Shown: in pieces, positions 1 to 10,843 of the stretch
How positions within the stretch are numbered: position 1 is the stretch's first letter
How the letters are laid out: every line of letters starts with the position of its first letter
Assembly (NCBI GenBank): GCA_023014365.1
Contig: JAEBUN010000008.1
Coordinates: 1,426,001 to 1,490,000 of the forward strand
Reading direction: 5' to 3'
DNA: 64,000 nt
From: Lepiota brunneoincarnata
Taxonomy: Eukaryota; Basidiomycota; Agaricomycetes; Agaricales; Agaricaceae
Notes under the pieces: generated by a model
The model's input: only the letters and a program-made list of their open reading frames with translations
What the model was told of the DNA's origin: nothing
The model's database searches: none
Made by a program: the position numbers and the translations under genes

Positions 1-1376
1 TGGGGTTTTTTGAGCCTCGTAATTGTTGAGTTGAGTGGGATCTCCCTAAGTGGTATTCTGAGATTTCCTCGGCATCCCCCCGGCCTCCCCATCGAGAGCT
101 GTAAGCATTTTCCAGGCCCCCATTTCCGTCCACTTGCCGCTGGGTCGATCCCCTCCAATCCATCATCGTGATGCAGACCCTCCCACAAATGGTCTGTCTC
201 GAGGTAGGAATCAGCACGAGATGCGATTGGGACAAATAAGCAATGAAATTCCTGTATTTCCCTTGTGCAATTCTTGTGCCTATACATTATCCTAACCAAA
301 TGTTGATAAATGGGGTAGCCTTTCTCTTGTTTTCTGAGCAATCAGATCCATATGATGGGTGGGGACGGGTAAGTCGTGTAGATGTCTATATCTCGTATAA
401 ATCGCTGTTCTGTTCTTACCCCCGGAGGGGCCCTTGACAGAATGTTAGAATGCACGGATCCGAAATGGGACAGGTTTCAGATTGTCTGTTCGAGGGATTC
501 ATTTTGCTGGTCTTGGGGGTCTTCTTCCTTCTCTCCCTCGAATAGATGTTGGTCCCGTTCATCTCGTCCCACAAGTCGACCTCGCTTTTAGTGAGGGCCG
601 CCCTAAACGGGTGTCCTTACACCCAGTTCTCATTAATTATCACACATACCGAACCCGTATCTGACGTTAGTTCAAATCCCTTCGCCATCCAGAGTTTCAT
701 CCATCACGCATGATCCCTCCCCAACCACTCTGCCACCACCACCTAGCGCCGCCATAACTATGGCTTCCCCGATAATGCTCCCTCGGTTTCGTAATTTGAG
801 ATATCGATCAACGATCGGTGGGTTGGTGGGTGACCACCAGGGTGTTGATGTTCTGGATAGAGCTGTCTCCGTCATGTGTGATGGGTGCCGGGCCAAAACG
901 CTTTGCCAGTGGACGAATTGATCCGACTCAAACAAGTGGGCGATGGCAGTGTGGCAAGTAGTTATATTCGCCCAAAAAAATGTTCACAAGAGTCAGTGGG
1001 GATATATTGCAGCCTGGTTGGATATCTCATCGTGTGATTCTCTAATTTCGTGTGGTAGATAGGGGTTAGTAAGCAACTCTGCCCTTCCCAGACAATTCTT
1101 GCATCTATACCTTACTCCCGCTTCTATACATTACTTCAATATAAATCGGGTAAGTGGGATCGGTGATTGCAGGGGTGCCTTTATCCTTACGCATATTTTT
1201 GGCACAATCAGCCCGTGAAATAGCCGGGAACTAGCTGACACATACAAAAAATACAAGCTGGGCCATGATTTCTATTCTCGTGAGCAACATGACATACCGG
1301 ACGGAGTGGTTAGACCAATTCGTGGGTGTATACATATCTGCATGGATGTTTCAACATTTAATTAATATTTTACCGA

Positions 1377-1417
1377 GGGACCCACTGGAGTCCCACTGGT
1401 GGGTCCCTCCGGCAAAA
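1377..1417. repeat. Near-palindromic hairpin
   Basis: GAGGGACCCAC is followed about 19 bases later by its reverse complement GTGGGTCCCTC, and the interval (TGGAGTCCCACTGG) is itself partly self-complementary. This would fold as a long hairpin. No TSD or array context points to a function. Confidence 0.55.
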
Positions 1418-1823
1418 TGCTGCATTTTTTTGGCACCGCTGATCTTCGATCAGCTCGTGAAGCGACCCAATCTTCAGCGTCGATCCGTTCCGCGAGCCCA
1501 AGCTAGTCACCCTAAGTTGGGTCTTTTGTCACCCCAACCGTTCTGCAGTTTGGAGCATCAATTTCGCTTGGGACCCATTGGTATTGAGATTGGGGCTCCG
1601 GTCTCCGAAATTGTGAAGGCAATTTAGTGGTGAAAGAATGTATAAACTCAGTGATCCAACTCCCAAAGGGGATATTCTCTCGGGACCTGACCCTTGTTTA
1701 ACCTCGCTTGTTGTGAAGCGCCTACATACCGAACTCATATCTAGCCGTTTCCGTCCCCATCCGGGGTTTCATCCACCACGCATAGTGCTTCTCTCCCCCC
1801 TCATATCCCTCTGCCGCCACCAC

Positions 1824-2285
1824 CTATTGCCGTCTTCCCCATCTGCCACCAAGGACAATAATGAAGGGAAGGTAGTAGTCAGGGTCTTGGATCACAGGCA
1901 AGGTGTTTGTGTTGGTGGTCGCGGGAGGGTTTTGGGATTTCCTTGCTGCGGCCTCGGGGGACACGCGGATTGGAGCGAGATCGAAGGTGTAACCAAACAC
2001 GCCCTGGTCAACCTTTTGGAGTGGTTTGACTGCTTCGGCTTCGGTGCTTTGTAGCCTCTCGATGAGGCATTCAGCGAAAGCTCTCCTCGCAAGAATGCTT
2101 GTTGTGCCTGCCATCTGCACTAGAACCCTCGGTTCATAGTCTTCATCCGTGGGAGGAATGATTATGTTGGAACGCCAGGACACTGATCGTTCGATGCTCT
2201 TCGTGAGTCGCTCTTGCGAATAGGGTGGGTTGGTGAATGGTGCATCGGCCAGGGCGAATACAATGTCTAGCCTACCGAGGCACAC
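1824..2285 (-). CDS. Hypothetical ORF, strand uncertain
   Basis: This is an uninterrupted 153-codon frame that I do not recognise. It has no signal peptide, membrane segment or known motif. The same frame is open upstream to about 2500 with one TAA near 2320. The exactly antiparallel plus-strand frame is also open from about 2271 to 2493 and meets a good donor (GTGAGT at 2494) and acceptor (TTCCAG near 2548), but it carries several stops before 2270. One of the two is probably a shadow of the other and I cannot decide which from sequence alone. It may be a decayed host gene or an unrecognised element. Confidence 0.3.
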   Translation of the reverse strand: MCLGRLDIVFALADAPFTNPPYSQERLTKSIERSVSWRSNIIIPPTDEDYEPRVLVQMAGTTSILARRAFAECLIERLQSTEAEAVKPLQKVDQGVFGYTFDLAPIRVSPEAAARKSQNPPATTNTNTLPVIQDPDYYLPFIIVLGGRWGRRQ

Positions 2286-3280
2286 ATTGGGCGGAACATC
2301 ATTCCCGTCGAGTCGAATATAGAGAGATTAGAGGATACGACGGCGTGGTATAAGCGCTGGGGGGTCCCGAAGAACTTCGCTGTAGCAGACGGCAGCGCTG
2401 GTGTTCACTTGATTCGGAACGAATTGGAGGTTGCTGATATGGCTTTGACGGAAGGACTGCTCAAAGTCCCGCGTCATTTTCCGGATAATACGCGGTGAGT
2501 TTGACAATCCCCATCCTCGTCATGGGAGTTTATGACGAGTCAATTCCAGCGATGAAATAGCAGTGATAGCTGTTTTCTTCGAATGACCAAGAACACATTT
2601 GAGTCAGGCAACCCTTCCATGCCACACTCATTCCTCCTGTCTCGCCCCCTTTCCTTGGTCGAACTCGAACTACATTGGAAACCAGTCTGGTCTTTGATAG
2701 ACTCGTGAAAAGCAGCTGTAAACCTTGGTTCTCGGTTCACCTACTAGGGTCCTTCTTTCTGCTGTGTCCTTGCGGCACCGAGAGTGCAAATACACACCAC
2801 GAATGTACTAATGAACGGAAAATCTTGTGCCGGGCGAGACTCGATAGTCAAGCGATTGGTAACATGACTTTGCTTTGATGCGCCTCGTCGTCGTCCTTTC
2901 CAGTGCGTGAACAGAAAGTTACAGTGCTCTTCGAGCCAGTTCTGGGAACCCTGACACGGTGGTAATGGGAAAAGCGTATCGGGTTTCTCGTTAAAGCCGC
3001 CTCTTGTCTCATTAATTAAACCTTGTAATGAGATACTACGCAACTCAGGGGTCCCATACCCCGAGAGACCTTGCGAAGGCGATTCGCGCCTAATATGCCA
3101 CATGCATCAACCAGAGTTCGTCGGCCAAATTCCACAACTTCACAGGTCGTAAGAAGTATTAACAGCGTCGAGTATTTGCATCTTTGTAAGCAATTTCTGC
3201 AACTGCTTTGACTTCTAATTCAACAACAGGGAGAGACAGGCTCATACTGGATGGCCAAGGGTGGAGTGCCCCTGATGCTA

Positions 3281-4015
3281 CAGTAGGCATCAAAACCCTT
3301 CTAATATTTAGTTATTCCTTGAATAGCTCTAGAGATACTAAAGCTAGGGACTTCATATTTTAAAAACATATACTCCTATATCTTATCTACAGATTGGTAC
3401 AGTTATGATTACATAACATTCCTTTTTGGGAATGTGGTGAATTAAATAATATTTTCAGTACATTGGAAGGGTTTTGCAGCTCTCATCTATAATCACATGA
3501 TTTTGTTTAATGCAATCAAATAGATGTAGATAAAAATCATGTGACTATGTGTGATTATGTATATACACAGGTGCTTACTTCCCATGCTCACCCAACTCCC
3601 CAACCTACCTTACCCTGTCATGAAATTACTTTCTACTAAAATCAATCATATCCTCTCTCTCCTAGACAAAGGGGTTTCTGCTACCCAAATCTCTTCTACT
3701 ATGGGTCTAAGCCTTAGTACCATATCCAGACTTCACTCCAAACATTGATCAACACTCTCCAAGGCTGTTGGTGGCTGTCCATCCAAGCTTTCCTCCTCTA
3801 ACACCCATTATGCCATCAAACTTATCACCTCCCAAAAGGTTGATAATGCTGTCCAGGTCACCAAATCACTTCAAGATATGACCCAGCAATCTCTCTCTAC
3901 CAGCACAGTTTACAGAGCACTCAAGAGAGCTGGAATGAAAGCTATAGTCAAGGTGAAACAACCTTTTCTCAGCACCACTCACCAGAAGAAGAGGATAGAG
4001 TGGGCAGAAGCACAT
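3281..4015 (+). mobile_element. Tc1/mariner remnant M0, left part
   Basis: The left end reads TA followed by CAGTAGGCATCAAAACCC, the usual Tc1/mariner arrangement of a TA target next to a TIR starting CAGT. It resembles the tip of M1 at 23492. A plus-strand transposase N-terminus follows from 3620. The element stops at 4015 where the LTR of element C begins, so its other half should lie to the right of this window. Confidence 0.75.
3620..4015 (+). pseudogene. Tc1/mariner transposase, N-terminal half, broken
   Basis: ATG at 3620 opens a helix-turn-helix region that matches the M1 transposase at 24749-24390 block by block. The shared blocks include a TI(S)RL helix, a GG.PSKLS linker and a .LK.AGMKA(I/V)VK region that ends the paired HTH domain. 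An in-frame TGA lies at 3746-3748, within the same reading frame. Coding stops inside WAEAH, where the LTR of element C is inserted. The DDE catalytic half is absent from this window. It is a decayed, non-functional copy and probably the oldest mobile element visible here. Confidence 0.75.
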
Positions 4016-4367
4016 TGTTACGCTGGTTAGGCATCTGCAAGGCTCAATGCGATCAATAACAGGTTAACCGTTGAGTAATGCGAGGAAGTCAAGGGTGATG
4101 CCAATGAGCAGGAACAAATAGGGTGTATAACAAGACAAAGCTAAGGATTACAAGTAATACCTAGGTCTATATATACTATTGGGGCAACTGGCATGTGATA
4201 AAGGAAAGAATCACATGTGAACAGACAAGAATCACAAGCTAAAGAGGAACTAACTATAGATGGGCAGTGGCATGTGATAACTAAATATAATGGGTGTTGA
4301 CAATGGGCAGGTGACATGTGATAAGTGAAAATAGACGGGTGGGTGCATAGATGGGAAAATGGTAACA
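4016..4367 (-). repeat. 3' LTR of element C
   Basis: On the plus strand the block begins TGTTACGCTGG and ends AATGGTAACA, so it has TG...CA tips with a six-base inverted end. The five bases to its left (CACAT, 4011-4015) are the expected target duplication; the partner copy should lie outside the window. A purine tract on the minus strand (AGAAGGGGGTAA) abuts its inner edge at 4368, as a polypurine tract should. Length is 352 bp. Confidence 0.75.
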
Positions 4368-4379
4368 TTACCCCCTTCT
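4368..4379 (-). other. Polypurine tract of element C
   Basis: Minus-strand AGAAGGGGGTAA lies directly before the TG of the 3' LTR. This is the expected priming site for plus-strand DNA synthesis in an LTR retrotransposon. Confidence 0.6.
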
Positions 4380-4507
4380 AAACTTCAAACTCTGTTTTGA
4401 AATTAATAAATGGTGGGGTACAGGTGTGGGGTGCGGGTCATGGAAGTAATCAGCTCTAGTCATAGCCATAACCATCATAGGTGTAGTTGTAGTCATTGTA
4501 TTGGCCA

Positions 4508-5315
4508 TCACCAATAATATTGTACGTTCGTCCAAAGGTAGCAGGATAGCATTGCACCATTCTTTTGAGTGCAACGTTGCAATGGTTTTGGTGGTAGATG
4601 GGGCAAGTATGCATGTAGTGGCCAGGTGCTGGAGTGGTTACAGTGGTGGCAGGTGTAGAGGAGGCAGCTGTGTGCCCAGTGGCCATCCTGATGGCATTCA
4701 AAGCAACGATTTCTTCCAACATCATATGGGCAGGTTGTTGCAGGCTTGGGATATGGGGGTGGGGTTGGCATGATGTCAGGGAGGTCTTTGGGGTAAGGGG
4801 TGGGTTTCCTACTGTTGATGGGTTTCCATTCAGTGTGTAAACTCATCCACTGTTTGTCTTCGGGTTCTGGGTGGTGGTGCAGAGGCGGGGGGTACAATAA
4901 CAGGCAGGGTAGCAGGACTTGGAGGTTGTTCAGGTCAAACTCATTGGTGGGTGGAGTGAACAGATACTTGTTGGGGTGAACAGTCAGGCAGTGTAGGTTG
5001 AAGTGGACTAGGGATTGTGGGCGTAATCCGTATACCAGTTGTGGAGCTGCAAATGCTCAGTGAATATTTGATGGAAGGTGGAGTCAGACCACAGGTGGTT
5101 GAATGTGCTTTGGTTTGCCTCTTTGACCCTTTCGACACTTTGTTCAAGGCCTCGTAGGCAGAGGAGGTTTTTGCGGAGCTGGAAGAAGCCATCACAAACT
5201 TCTGTTGATACTGCTGGTGTTGGTGCAATAAGAAGTGAAAAGACAAGGGTAGAGGCACTGTCAACTTCATTAATATAGTTGCTAATGGTAGTGACAAGTG
5301 GGGGAGCAGGGATGG
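4508..5315 (-). pseudogene. Zinc-knuckle ORF of element C, frameshifted
   Basis: Two overlapping minus-strand frames (upstream one to 4941, downstream one 4897-4508) form a low-complexity Pro/Ser/Thr-rich protein. The downstream part has a clear CCHC knuckle (C-X2-C-X4-H-X4-C in FECHQDGHWAHSC), followed at once by a second cysteine pair. This layout resembles ORF3 of gypsy B (30528-31490), also a Pro/Thr-rich protein ending in zinc knuckles near the 3' LTR. The two frames are not in register, so at least one frameshift is present. The 5' part of element C is cut off at 5315 by A2. A late gag-type or accessory nucleic-acid-binding protein is the best reading. Confidence 0.5.
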
Positions 5316-6457
5316 TGAAAAGGTGGAAACATTTGTGGGTTTTAATATAGATAAAGGGCTTGTCTCACTAAGCTTAGTCAAAATTTGATAAGCTCAAGTT
5401 AATACAAGTAGTATGAGATAGATAATGAACAGTTTCGTCTTTTAGGGTGTTCTGGGGGTGCATTCTGACAGCAAAATTCGAGAGGATAGTGTTTTTAGAG
5501 GTTAACAAACAGCTGTTGAAGTTATCTTAGCCATACGGTGCAACAGTGAAAGGATAATCCCTGTCAATTCAAAGTACGGGGTCTCTAGTCTCTGGTCTCT
5601 GGTCTCTGAACTCTGTTCTCTGTTTCTGTCTCTGTCTCTTGCACTCTGGAACTCTAAACTCTGGACTCTGTTCTCTGTCTCTGTCTCTGGGTTGGTCAAT
5701 GACCAAAGAAATCACACTTAACGATGCACACTAAATAGTCCTCTAAAACTGTTCTTGATCACAGCTCGCAGACTTGCATGTGGAAGCGGGGGTAAGACCT
5801 CTTGCTTCTCCATGAACAAGTGCGACTGTATTTATATTGTTTAGATACATATGAGAGATAGTAAATATGAAATAGAAAACAATAAGCTTAATTGTTACAG
5901 GTACTGCAGAATATTTTGGAAGGTTTGGCAGCATTTCTACCTTGCCCTGGGTTATGGGTTTTTCTCTGATTGATGAATGGCAATCCAGCCAGATGTGTTC
6001 CATGCTCGTCTGCATTATTCTGTGTCCACATAAGCGCATTAAGCCTCTGGATCAATTATGATTGGAATGTATGGCATATGGACAATCCCTTGATCCATTG
6101 TAATTAATCTCAGTCAGGCAATATGCCGAGGTGCTGGGACCCACAAAGTACTTGTTAATTATGAGTCTTTGATATGTCTAGGGTTTTGGGCATTGGGTGT
6201 TGCCTCCCGAACATTGGACATTCTGTTCTGTGGTCTGGTCATCATTATTGGGCTTGCTATGGGTGTAATACACCTGTGACAGCTGCTATGTACATTCTTT
6301 AGGTTCCAACAAATCCGAGTTCATCAGAAAACTGCTTGTAAGGTCCCTGGATGTGACTGGAGTATACTCAATAGGCTATGTAGAGTCTGGAATCCCTCTG
6401 GAGCGCATTCTGATAGCTTGGTTCACTAAGCTTAGTGATAATGAGCTAGTTTGAACA

Positions 6458-7159
6458 TGTTATGAATAGTCTGGATCGAGAGGAACAAGAGCAACTATTC
6501 GACTTTACAAGATGGGTACAGGAGACCACAGATCAGTTGCGAGCCCAGGAATATGAAGACAAAGAAGGGGAGTATTACAATGCCATGCAGGACTTGGCAA
6601 GGGAAGTGGGAATGGAGATAACTCTGGAGGATATTCTAGAATATCCCGAGGACAAAGAAGACAGCCATGGATCAACCAATCCAACCTCCGATGAGGATGG
6701 AAGCACTGAGAGAATGGAGAGCAAGAATGAAGGAGAATCCATGGAGATAGAATTGGGAGAAGGAAATTTTGAGTCAGAAGAAAGCAATGGAACATCACAC
6801 AGCAGTGAGAACGAGGACACTGACTCATTGTAATATAAATAACAGTAGGATGCCATCAGCTAGGATGCGCATCATGGCCAAGACTGCGGACAACCAGTAG
6901 AACAGCCCAACTACCTATAACAAGTATATAGTGCCTCATAGGTATATAAGGCCTGTACAAGTAGAGATTAAAGCTTTAAGCTTTAATCTTGTTAATAGCG
7001 GTTGTTAACTCTCTCTGCCTTAACTTGGTGTGTTCCCTTGTTATCTCATTGAGCGTGATCCACTAAGCTCTGCAAGGCCAACCATCTCGGACACCTTGTA
7101 GAGTGATTGAAGGCTGTCTCCAGTTATCTTTGGATACAGAAGGAGCATGGATCATAACA
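6458..7159. mobile_element. 702 bp solo-LTR-like insert in the A2 LTR
   Basis: The insert starts TGTTATGA and ends TCATAACA (an 8 bp perfect inverted tip, TG...CA) and is flanked by GAACA on both sides (6453-6457 and 7160-7164). Alignment with the uninterrupted A1 LTR confirms the empty site. A TATA-like segment (GTATATAAGG, near 6940) lies in the right half, as in an LTR promoter. The simplest reading is a solo LTR of another retrotransposon. Confidence 0.8.
6462..6833 (+). CDS. Acidic 123-residue ORF inside the solo LTR
   Basis: The ATG lies only four bases inside the left tip of the insert and the frame covers half of it. The protein is strongly acidic: Glu/Asp-rich and Ser-rich in the C-terminal half, with a more helical N-terminal half. 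No known domain is recognised. Either the LTR carries an ORF or this is the start of a gag-like frame reading out of the LTR. It could be a chance frame; conservation in other copies would decide. Confidence 0.35.
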   Translation: MNSLDREEQEQLFDFTRWVQETTDQLRAQEYEDKEGEYYNAMQDLAREVGMEITLEDILEYPEDKEDSHGSTNPTSDEDGSTERMESKNEGESMEIELGEGNFESEESNGTSHSSENEDTDSL

Positions 7160-7321
7160 GAACACTTCTGAGGCTTGAATATCCTCAGTTTGGTCAAACT
7201 GGCTACTATGGGACATAGTACCAATCCTCTATAGGGTTCTTTAATGATATAGCCAATGATTCTATGTAGAGAATTGTTCTGGAGTACAGAATTCATGTAT
7301 AGGCATGAAATCGGTGTATCA

Positions 7322-7649
7322 TCTCCCCCTAACCAATTGCTGACTGTCCTCAGTCATTATCTCCTTCAAATTTGCAGTATCTGAGTCTCTCTGATGCGCT
7401 CTATGTTCTAGAATGTTCACCAGCTTCGAGAGTAGCATACTTTTGCTAAGCTTATTCCAAAATGATGTCATGTCACCGAGTTTAAATGTATAGATCAACT
7501 TCTTGTTGCTATTGCCTAAATTTTTATCTCATTATTGGGTCTTTTTAAAGGTCCCAAGGTCTCGTTTCCTCTCTTTCATTCTCCCTCTCACTTCTCACTT
7601 GTCTATTTTCATCTCAACTTTCAGTCTTCTATGCCCACCCACAGCAACA
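7322..7649. other. A2 polypurine tract and gene-1 upstream region
   Basis: This matches 10519-10843 of A1: polypurine tract, an AT-rich stretch with TAAGCTTA near 7446, then a pyrimidine-rich leader before the gene-1 ATG. No gene of its own is seen. Confidence 0.6.
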
Positions 7650-8641
7650 ATGGACAGAAAGATGCGCAGCAACAAGAGAGCTTGTCATGATGAAGATTCA
7701 GATTCTTCCTCTAGTAAGCAACATTTGTTTTACTGTTGTCCTTGTCTTGCTAACACTGTCATCAGACTACACTGAGCAAAGGAGTGCCCTTATGGCTCCA
7801 GGACATGTGTCTTCTCCTTCAATTGTGCAATGTAAGTCACATTTTTCCCCTGTTCTCATTGTCATCACTCATGTTTTCTCTGCTTTTAGGTCTCACTATT
7901 CACCTACCAGCACGTTGCAACCTCTTGCCTCAATAGGAACCACCAGCACCATGTACTAGGAGGGCTAGAGGAGGGCAAGGAGCTTGAGAAGCTCACAGAA
8001 ATTGTCAGGTGGGTGTGGCAAGGACCCCTCCTCCACCATACTCTCTGCCCTGCAAACCAACTCCTCCACCGGCCTCTCCCTTGGCTGCTCCAGTGCCAAG
8101 ATGCATGATTTCCATTGCATCATTGTGCAGTCCAACCAATGAGTGCTCTGCCGGATTTTCCACAGAACCCTTGGCAGGTATCCCCATTGGTGGGCCCTCT
8201 GGTGGATTACCCACAGAGGCTTTATCCAGTTCAATGTTGCTGCCCCCTCTCACCATCTCTCTGCGCACCCTGGACGGGAAAGACTCGCTGGTGCTCCCTC
8301 CCCTGGGTATTGCATCAGGTTTGGAGGTGCGAGGCCCTTCAACAAACTGGCCTTCTTCCCCCATACTCTCTTCTGCTACTTCAATGCGTAAGCTTAGTCA
8401 TTTTCACAATATATTTGTTCTTTCCACTGACTTCTGCTTTAGCGCATATACCAGCTGCCCTTAAAGGCAAACAGAAGGCGAAATCATTGACGCCACCCCC
8501 TCTCCCCTTATTCCTGGTGGGTTCTAACTTGTCATTGCGTTCTCCAGTCCCTGAGGTCTCTCAAGCTGACCTCTTTAAAATCTTTAGCTGGTCCTTTTCT
8601 CTGGATGGGCAACATGTGCTGGCTTTGCCTAGGTGCCCAAC
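7650..8641 (+). pseudogene. A2 copy of accessory gene 1, 5' part
   Basis: ATG at 7650 begins the same N-terminus as gene 1 of A1 (MDRK.RS.KRA...). Exons 1-4 can be followed at the same relative places, including a donor that carries TAAGCTTA at about 8391. Small indels relative to A1 near 7960-8010 break the frame. Exon 4 is cut at 8641 by insertion of gypsy B1 and continues at 32319. This shows that gene 1 was already part of the gypsy A family when the older copy inserted. Confidence 0.75.
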
Positions 8642-9025
8642 TGTTATCAGAAATCCTATCAGAAGGACAGATATTTTTAGTTATATTTCCCATGTCACTA
8701 TGAAACTATCAGTAGTGTACATCAGAAGGATGATTCTTACCACATGCCTCATGTCTCTTATCTCTGACTCATAGTTACCTTGGTCCGAACTATTATAGTA
8801 GGAGTACAGCCACACTTAGAAGTATATAAGGATACAGTACAATACCTTGTATCCTTATCTTAGTGTTATAAAGTTCTTGCCTCCTATACCTCTTTGCCAC
8901 AACTGGCTGGACTTATAGTGCTCTGTCATCTCTAAGTCACGCTCAGTAGGACAGGATCAAGTCTGTATAGACATCCTGTGTCAAACCCTGTGCTACTCAA
9001 GAGCAAACCCCTAACCCGGGTAACA
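8642..9025 (+). repeat. 5' LTR of gypsy B1
   Basis: A 384 bp block beginning TGTTATCAG and ending CGGGTAACA. It has near-identical partners at 31935-32318 (B1 3' LTR) and 33386-33769 (B2 5' LTR). The left target duplication CCAAC (8637-8641) recurs at 32319-32323. A TATA-like TATATAAG lies at 8823. The segment 8856-8867 (TATCTTAGTGTT) is the reverse complement of the primer site just after the LTR. Confidence 0.95.
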
Positions 9026-9026
9026 A

Positions 9027-9038
9027 AACACTAAGATA
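9027..9038 (+). other. Self-priming primer-binding site of B1
   Basis: AACACTAAGATA, one base after the LTR, is perfectly complementary to 8856-8867 inside the LTR, about 30 bases downstream of the TATA-like box where the transcript should start. No TGG-type tRNA match is present. The layout is that of Tf1/sushi-type self-primed elements, in which the 5' end of the RNA folds back to prime. Confidence 0.7.
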
Positions 9039-9054
9039 CTCTGCTGCTTATCTC

Positions 9055-9233
9055 TTGCTTGCCCTCCACTTTGCTCTGCTCTACCAACATACTGAACACG
9101 TCGAGGTACCCTGGTCATTCAAAATGACGTACGAAAGAAAACCGCCTCTCTGTGTAGCCATCACTACATCCCTCAACCTCTCCCCGCCAGAAGACCTGGC
9201 TTACCTACTCATTTTCATTTTCACTTCCACCGC
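9055..9233 (+). pseudogene. B1 leader ORF, first part (split by A1)
   Basis: A small frame in the B1 leader, upstream of gag, matches 33799-34059 in B2. It continues after the A1 insertion at 23115-23290 and there adds a second hydrophobic stretch before its stop. In total it would be about 110 residues with two hydrophobic segments and a Cys-rich C.CHCC patch. A1 is inserted inside it. Function is unknown, and it may simply be leader sequence that happens to be open. Confidence 0.35.
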
Positions 9234-10518
9234 TGAAAAGGTAGAAACGTTCATATGTTTTAATATGGGTAGTGGGCTTGTTTTCACTAAGCTTAGCCGA
9301 AATTCGATAAGCTTAAGCTAATACAAGTGGAATGAGATAGATAAGGAACAGTTTTGTCTTTTAGGGTGTTCTGGGGGTGCGTTCTGACAGCGAAATTCAA
9401 GAGAGTAGTGTTTTAGAGGTTAACGAACAGCCGTTGAAGTTATCTTAGCCGTACGGTGCAACAATGAAAGGACAATCCCTGTCAATTCAAAGCGCGGGGT
9501 CTCTAGTCTCTGGTCTCTGGTCTCTGTCTCTGTCTCTGTCTCTAGCACTCTGGAACTCTAAACTCTGAACTCTGGTCTCTGTCTCTGTCTCTGGGTTGGT
9601 CGACGACCGAAGAAATCACACTTAACGACGCACACTAAATAGCCCTCTGAAACCGTTCTTGATCACGGCTCGCAGACTTGCGTGTGGAAGCGGGGGTGAG
9701 ACCTCTTGCTTCTCCACGAACAAGTGCGACCGTATTTATATTGTTTAGATACATACGAGAGATAGTAAATATGAAATAGAAAACAATAAGCTTAATTGTT
9801 ACAGGCACTGTAGAACATTTTGGAAGGTTTGGCAGCATTTCTACCTTGCCCTGGGTTATGGGTTTTTCTCTGATTAACGAATGGCAATCCAGCCAGACGT
9901 GTTTCGTGCTCGTCTGCATTATTCTGCGTCCACGCGAGCGCGTTAAGACTCCGGATCAATTATGATCGGAATGTATAGTGGATGGACAGTCCCTTGATCC
10001 GTTGTAATTAATCTCAGTTAAGCAATAGGCCGAGGTGCCGGGACCCACAAAGCACTCGTTAATTAGGAGTCTTTGATATTTCTAGGGTTTTGGGCATCGG
10101 GTGTCGCCTCCCGAACGTTGAACGTTCCGTTCCGTGGTCCAGTCATCATTATAGGGCTCGCTTTCGACGTAATACTCCTGCGACAGCCGCTAGGTACATT
10201 CTTTATATTCAAACGCATCCGGGTTCATCAGAAAACTGCTCGTAAGGTCCCTTGATGCGACCGGAGTATACTCGATAGACTATGTAGAGTCCTGAATCCC
10301 TCTGGAAAGCGTTCCGATAGTTTGGTTCACTAAGCTTAGTGATAATGAACTGGTTTGAACACTTCCAAGGCTCGAATATCCTCAATTCGGTCGAACTGGC
10401 TACTACGGGACATAGTACCAATCCTCTATAGAGTTCTTTAATGATATAGCCAATGATTCTATGTAGAGAATCGTTCCGGAGTACGGAATTCATGTATAGG
10501 CGTGAAATCGGCGTATCA
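9234..10518 (-). repeat. 3' LTR of A1
   Basis: Minus strand runs from TGATACGC (10518) to CCTTTTCA (9234), giving TG...CA tips. Identical in length to the 5' LTR; differences seen at about 9252, 10151 and 10480. It holds four TAAGCTTA copies and runs of GTCTCT-type simple repeats near 9500-9560. Confidence 0.95.
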
Positions 10519-10528
10519 TCTCCCCCTA
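10519..10528 (-). other. Polypurine tract of A1
   Basis: Minus-strand TAGGGGGAGA abuts the TG of the 3' LTR, the normal plus-strand primer position. Confidence 0.85.
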
Positions 10529-10843
10529 ACCAATTGCTGACTGTCCTCAGTCATTATCTCCTTCAAATTCGCAGTATCTGAGTCTCTCTGATGCGCTCTA
10601 TGGTCTAGAACGTTCACCAGCTTCGAGGGTAGTGCACTTTCGCTAAGCTTATTCCAAATGATGTCATGTCACCGAGTTTAAATGTATAGATCAACTTCTT
10701 GTTGCTATAGCTTAAATTTTTATCTCTTTATTGGGTCTTTTAAATGTCCCAAGGTCTCGTTTCCTCTCTTTCGTTCTCCCTCTCACTCTTTATTCGTTTT
10801 ATCCTGCTCGCAGATCACTCCTTAACACCCACTTCTATCAACA

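Larger units (their letters stand above)
1..3280. other. Flanking sequence with no confident gene
   Basis: No LTR, TIR or transposase signature is visible here and base composition is more balanced than in the AT-rich Helitron array. Blocks at about 640-760 and 1710-1830 resemble each other (both run through CATACCGAAC, then TTTCATCCA.CACGCAT, then CTCTGCC.CCACCACCTA), so a diverged duplication about 1.07 kb apart is present. A near-palindrome lies at 1377-1417. Apart from the ambiguous ORF near 1824-2285 I see nothing I would call a gene. Confidence 0.5.
5316..7321 (-). repeat. 3' LTR of old gypsy A copy (A2), interrupted
   Basis: Begins TGAAAAGG and ends GTGTATCA, the same tips as the A1 LTR. 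It matches A1 along its length with many CpG-to-TpG/CpA changes. It is split after 6457 by a 702 bp insert and resumes at 7165. Without the insert and its 5 bp duplication it is about 1.3 kb, as in A1 (1285 bp). The polypurine tract (minus strand AGGGGGAGA) follows at 7322. A2 is the host of B1 and B2, so its other LTR lies beyond the window. Confidence 0.9.

Noticed and set aside
2744..3103. 119-codon minus ORF
   Set aside because: I considered an rDNA-antisense or organellar fragment but could not match any conserved rRNA segment; left as non-coding.
9480..9600. GTCTCT/CTCTGG simple-repeat runs in LTRs as a regulatory satellite
   Set aside because: Ordinary low-complexity slippage within the LTR; no further support.
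9635..9919. A 94-codon ORF repeated in each gypsy A LTR (also 22231-22515 and 5743-6039)
   Set aside because: Present only because LTRs are copies; altered in the older A2 LTR and no recognisable domain.
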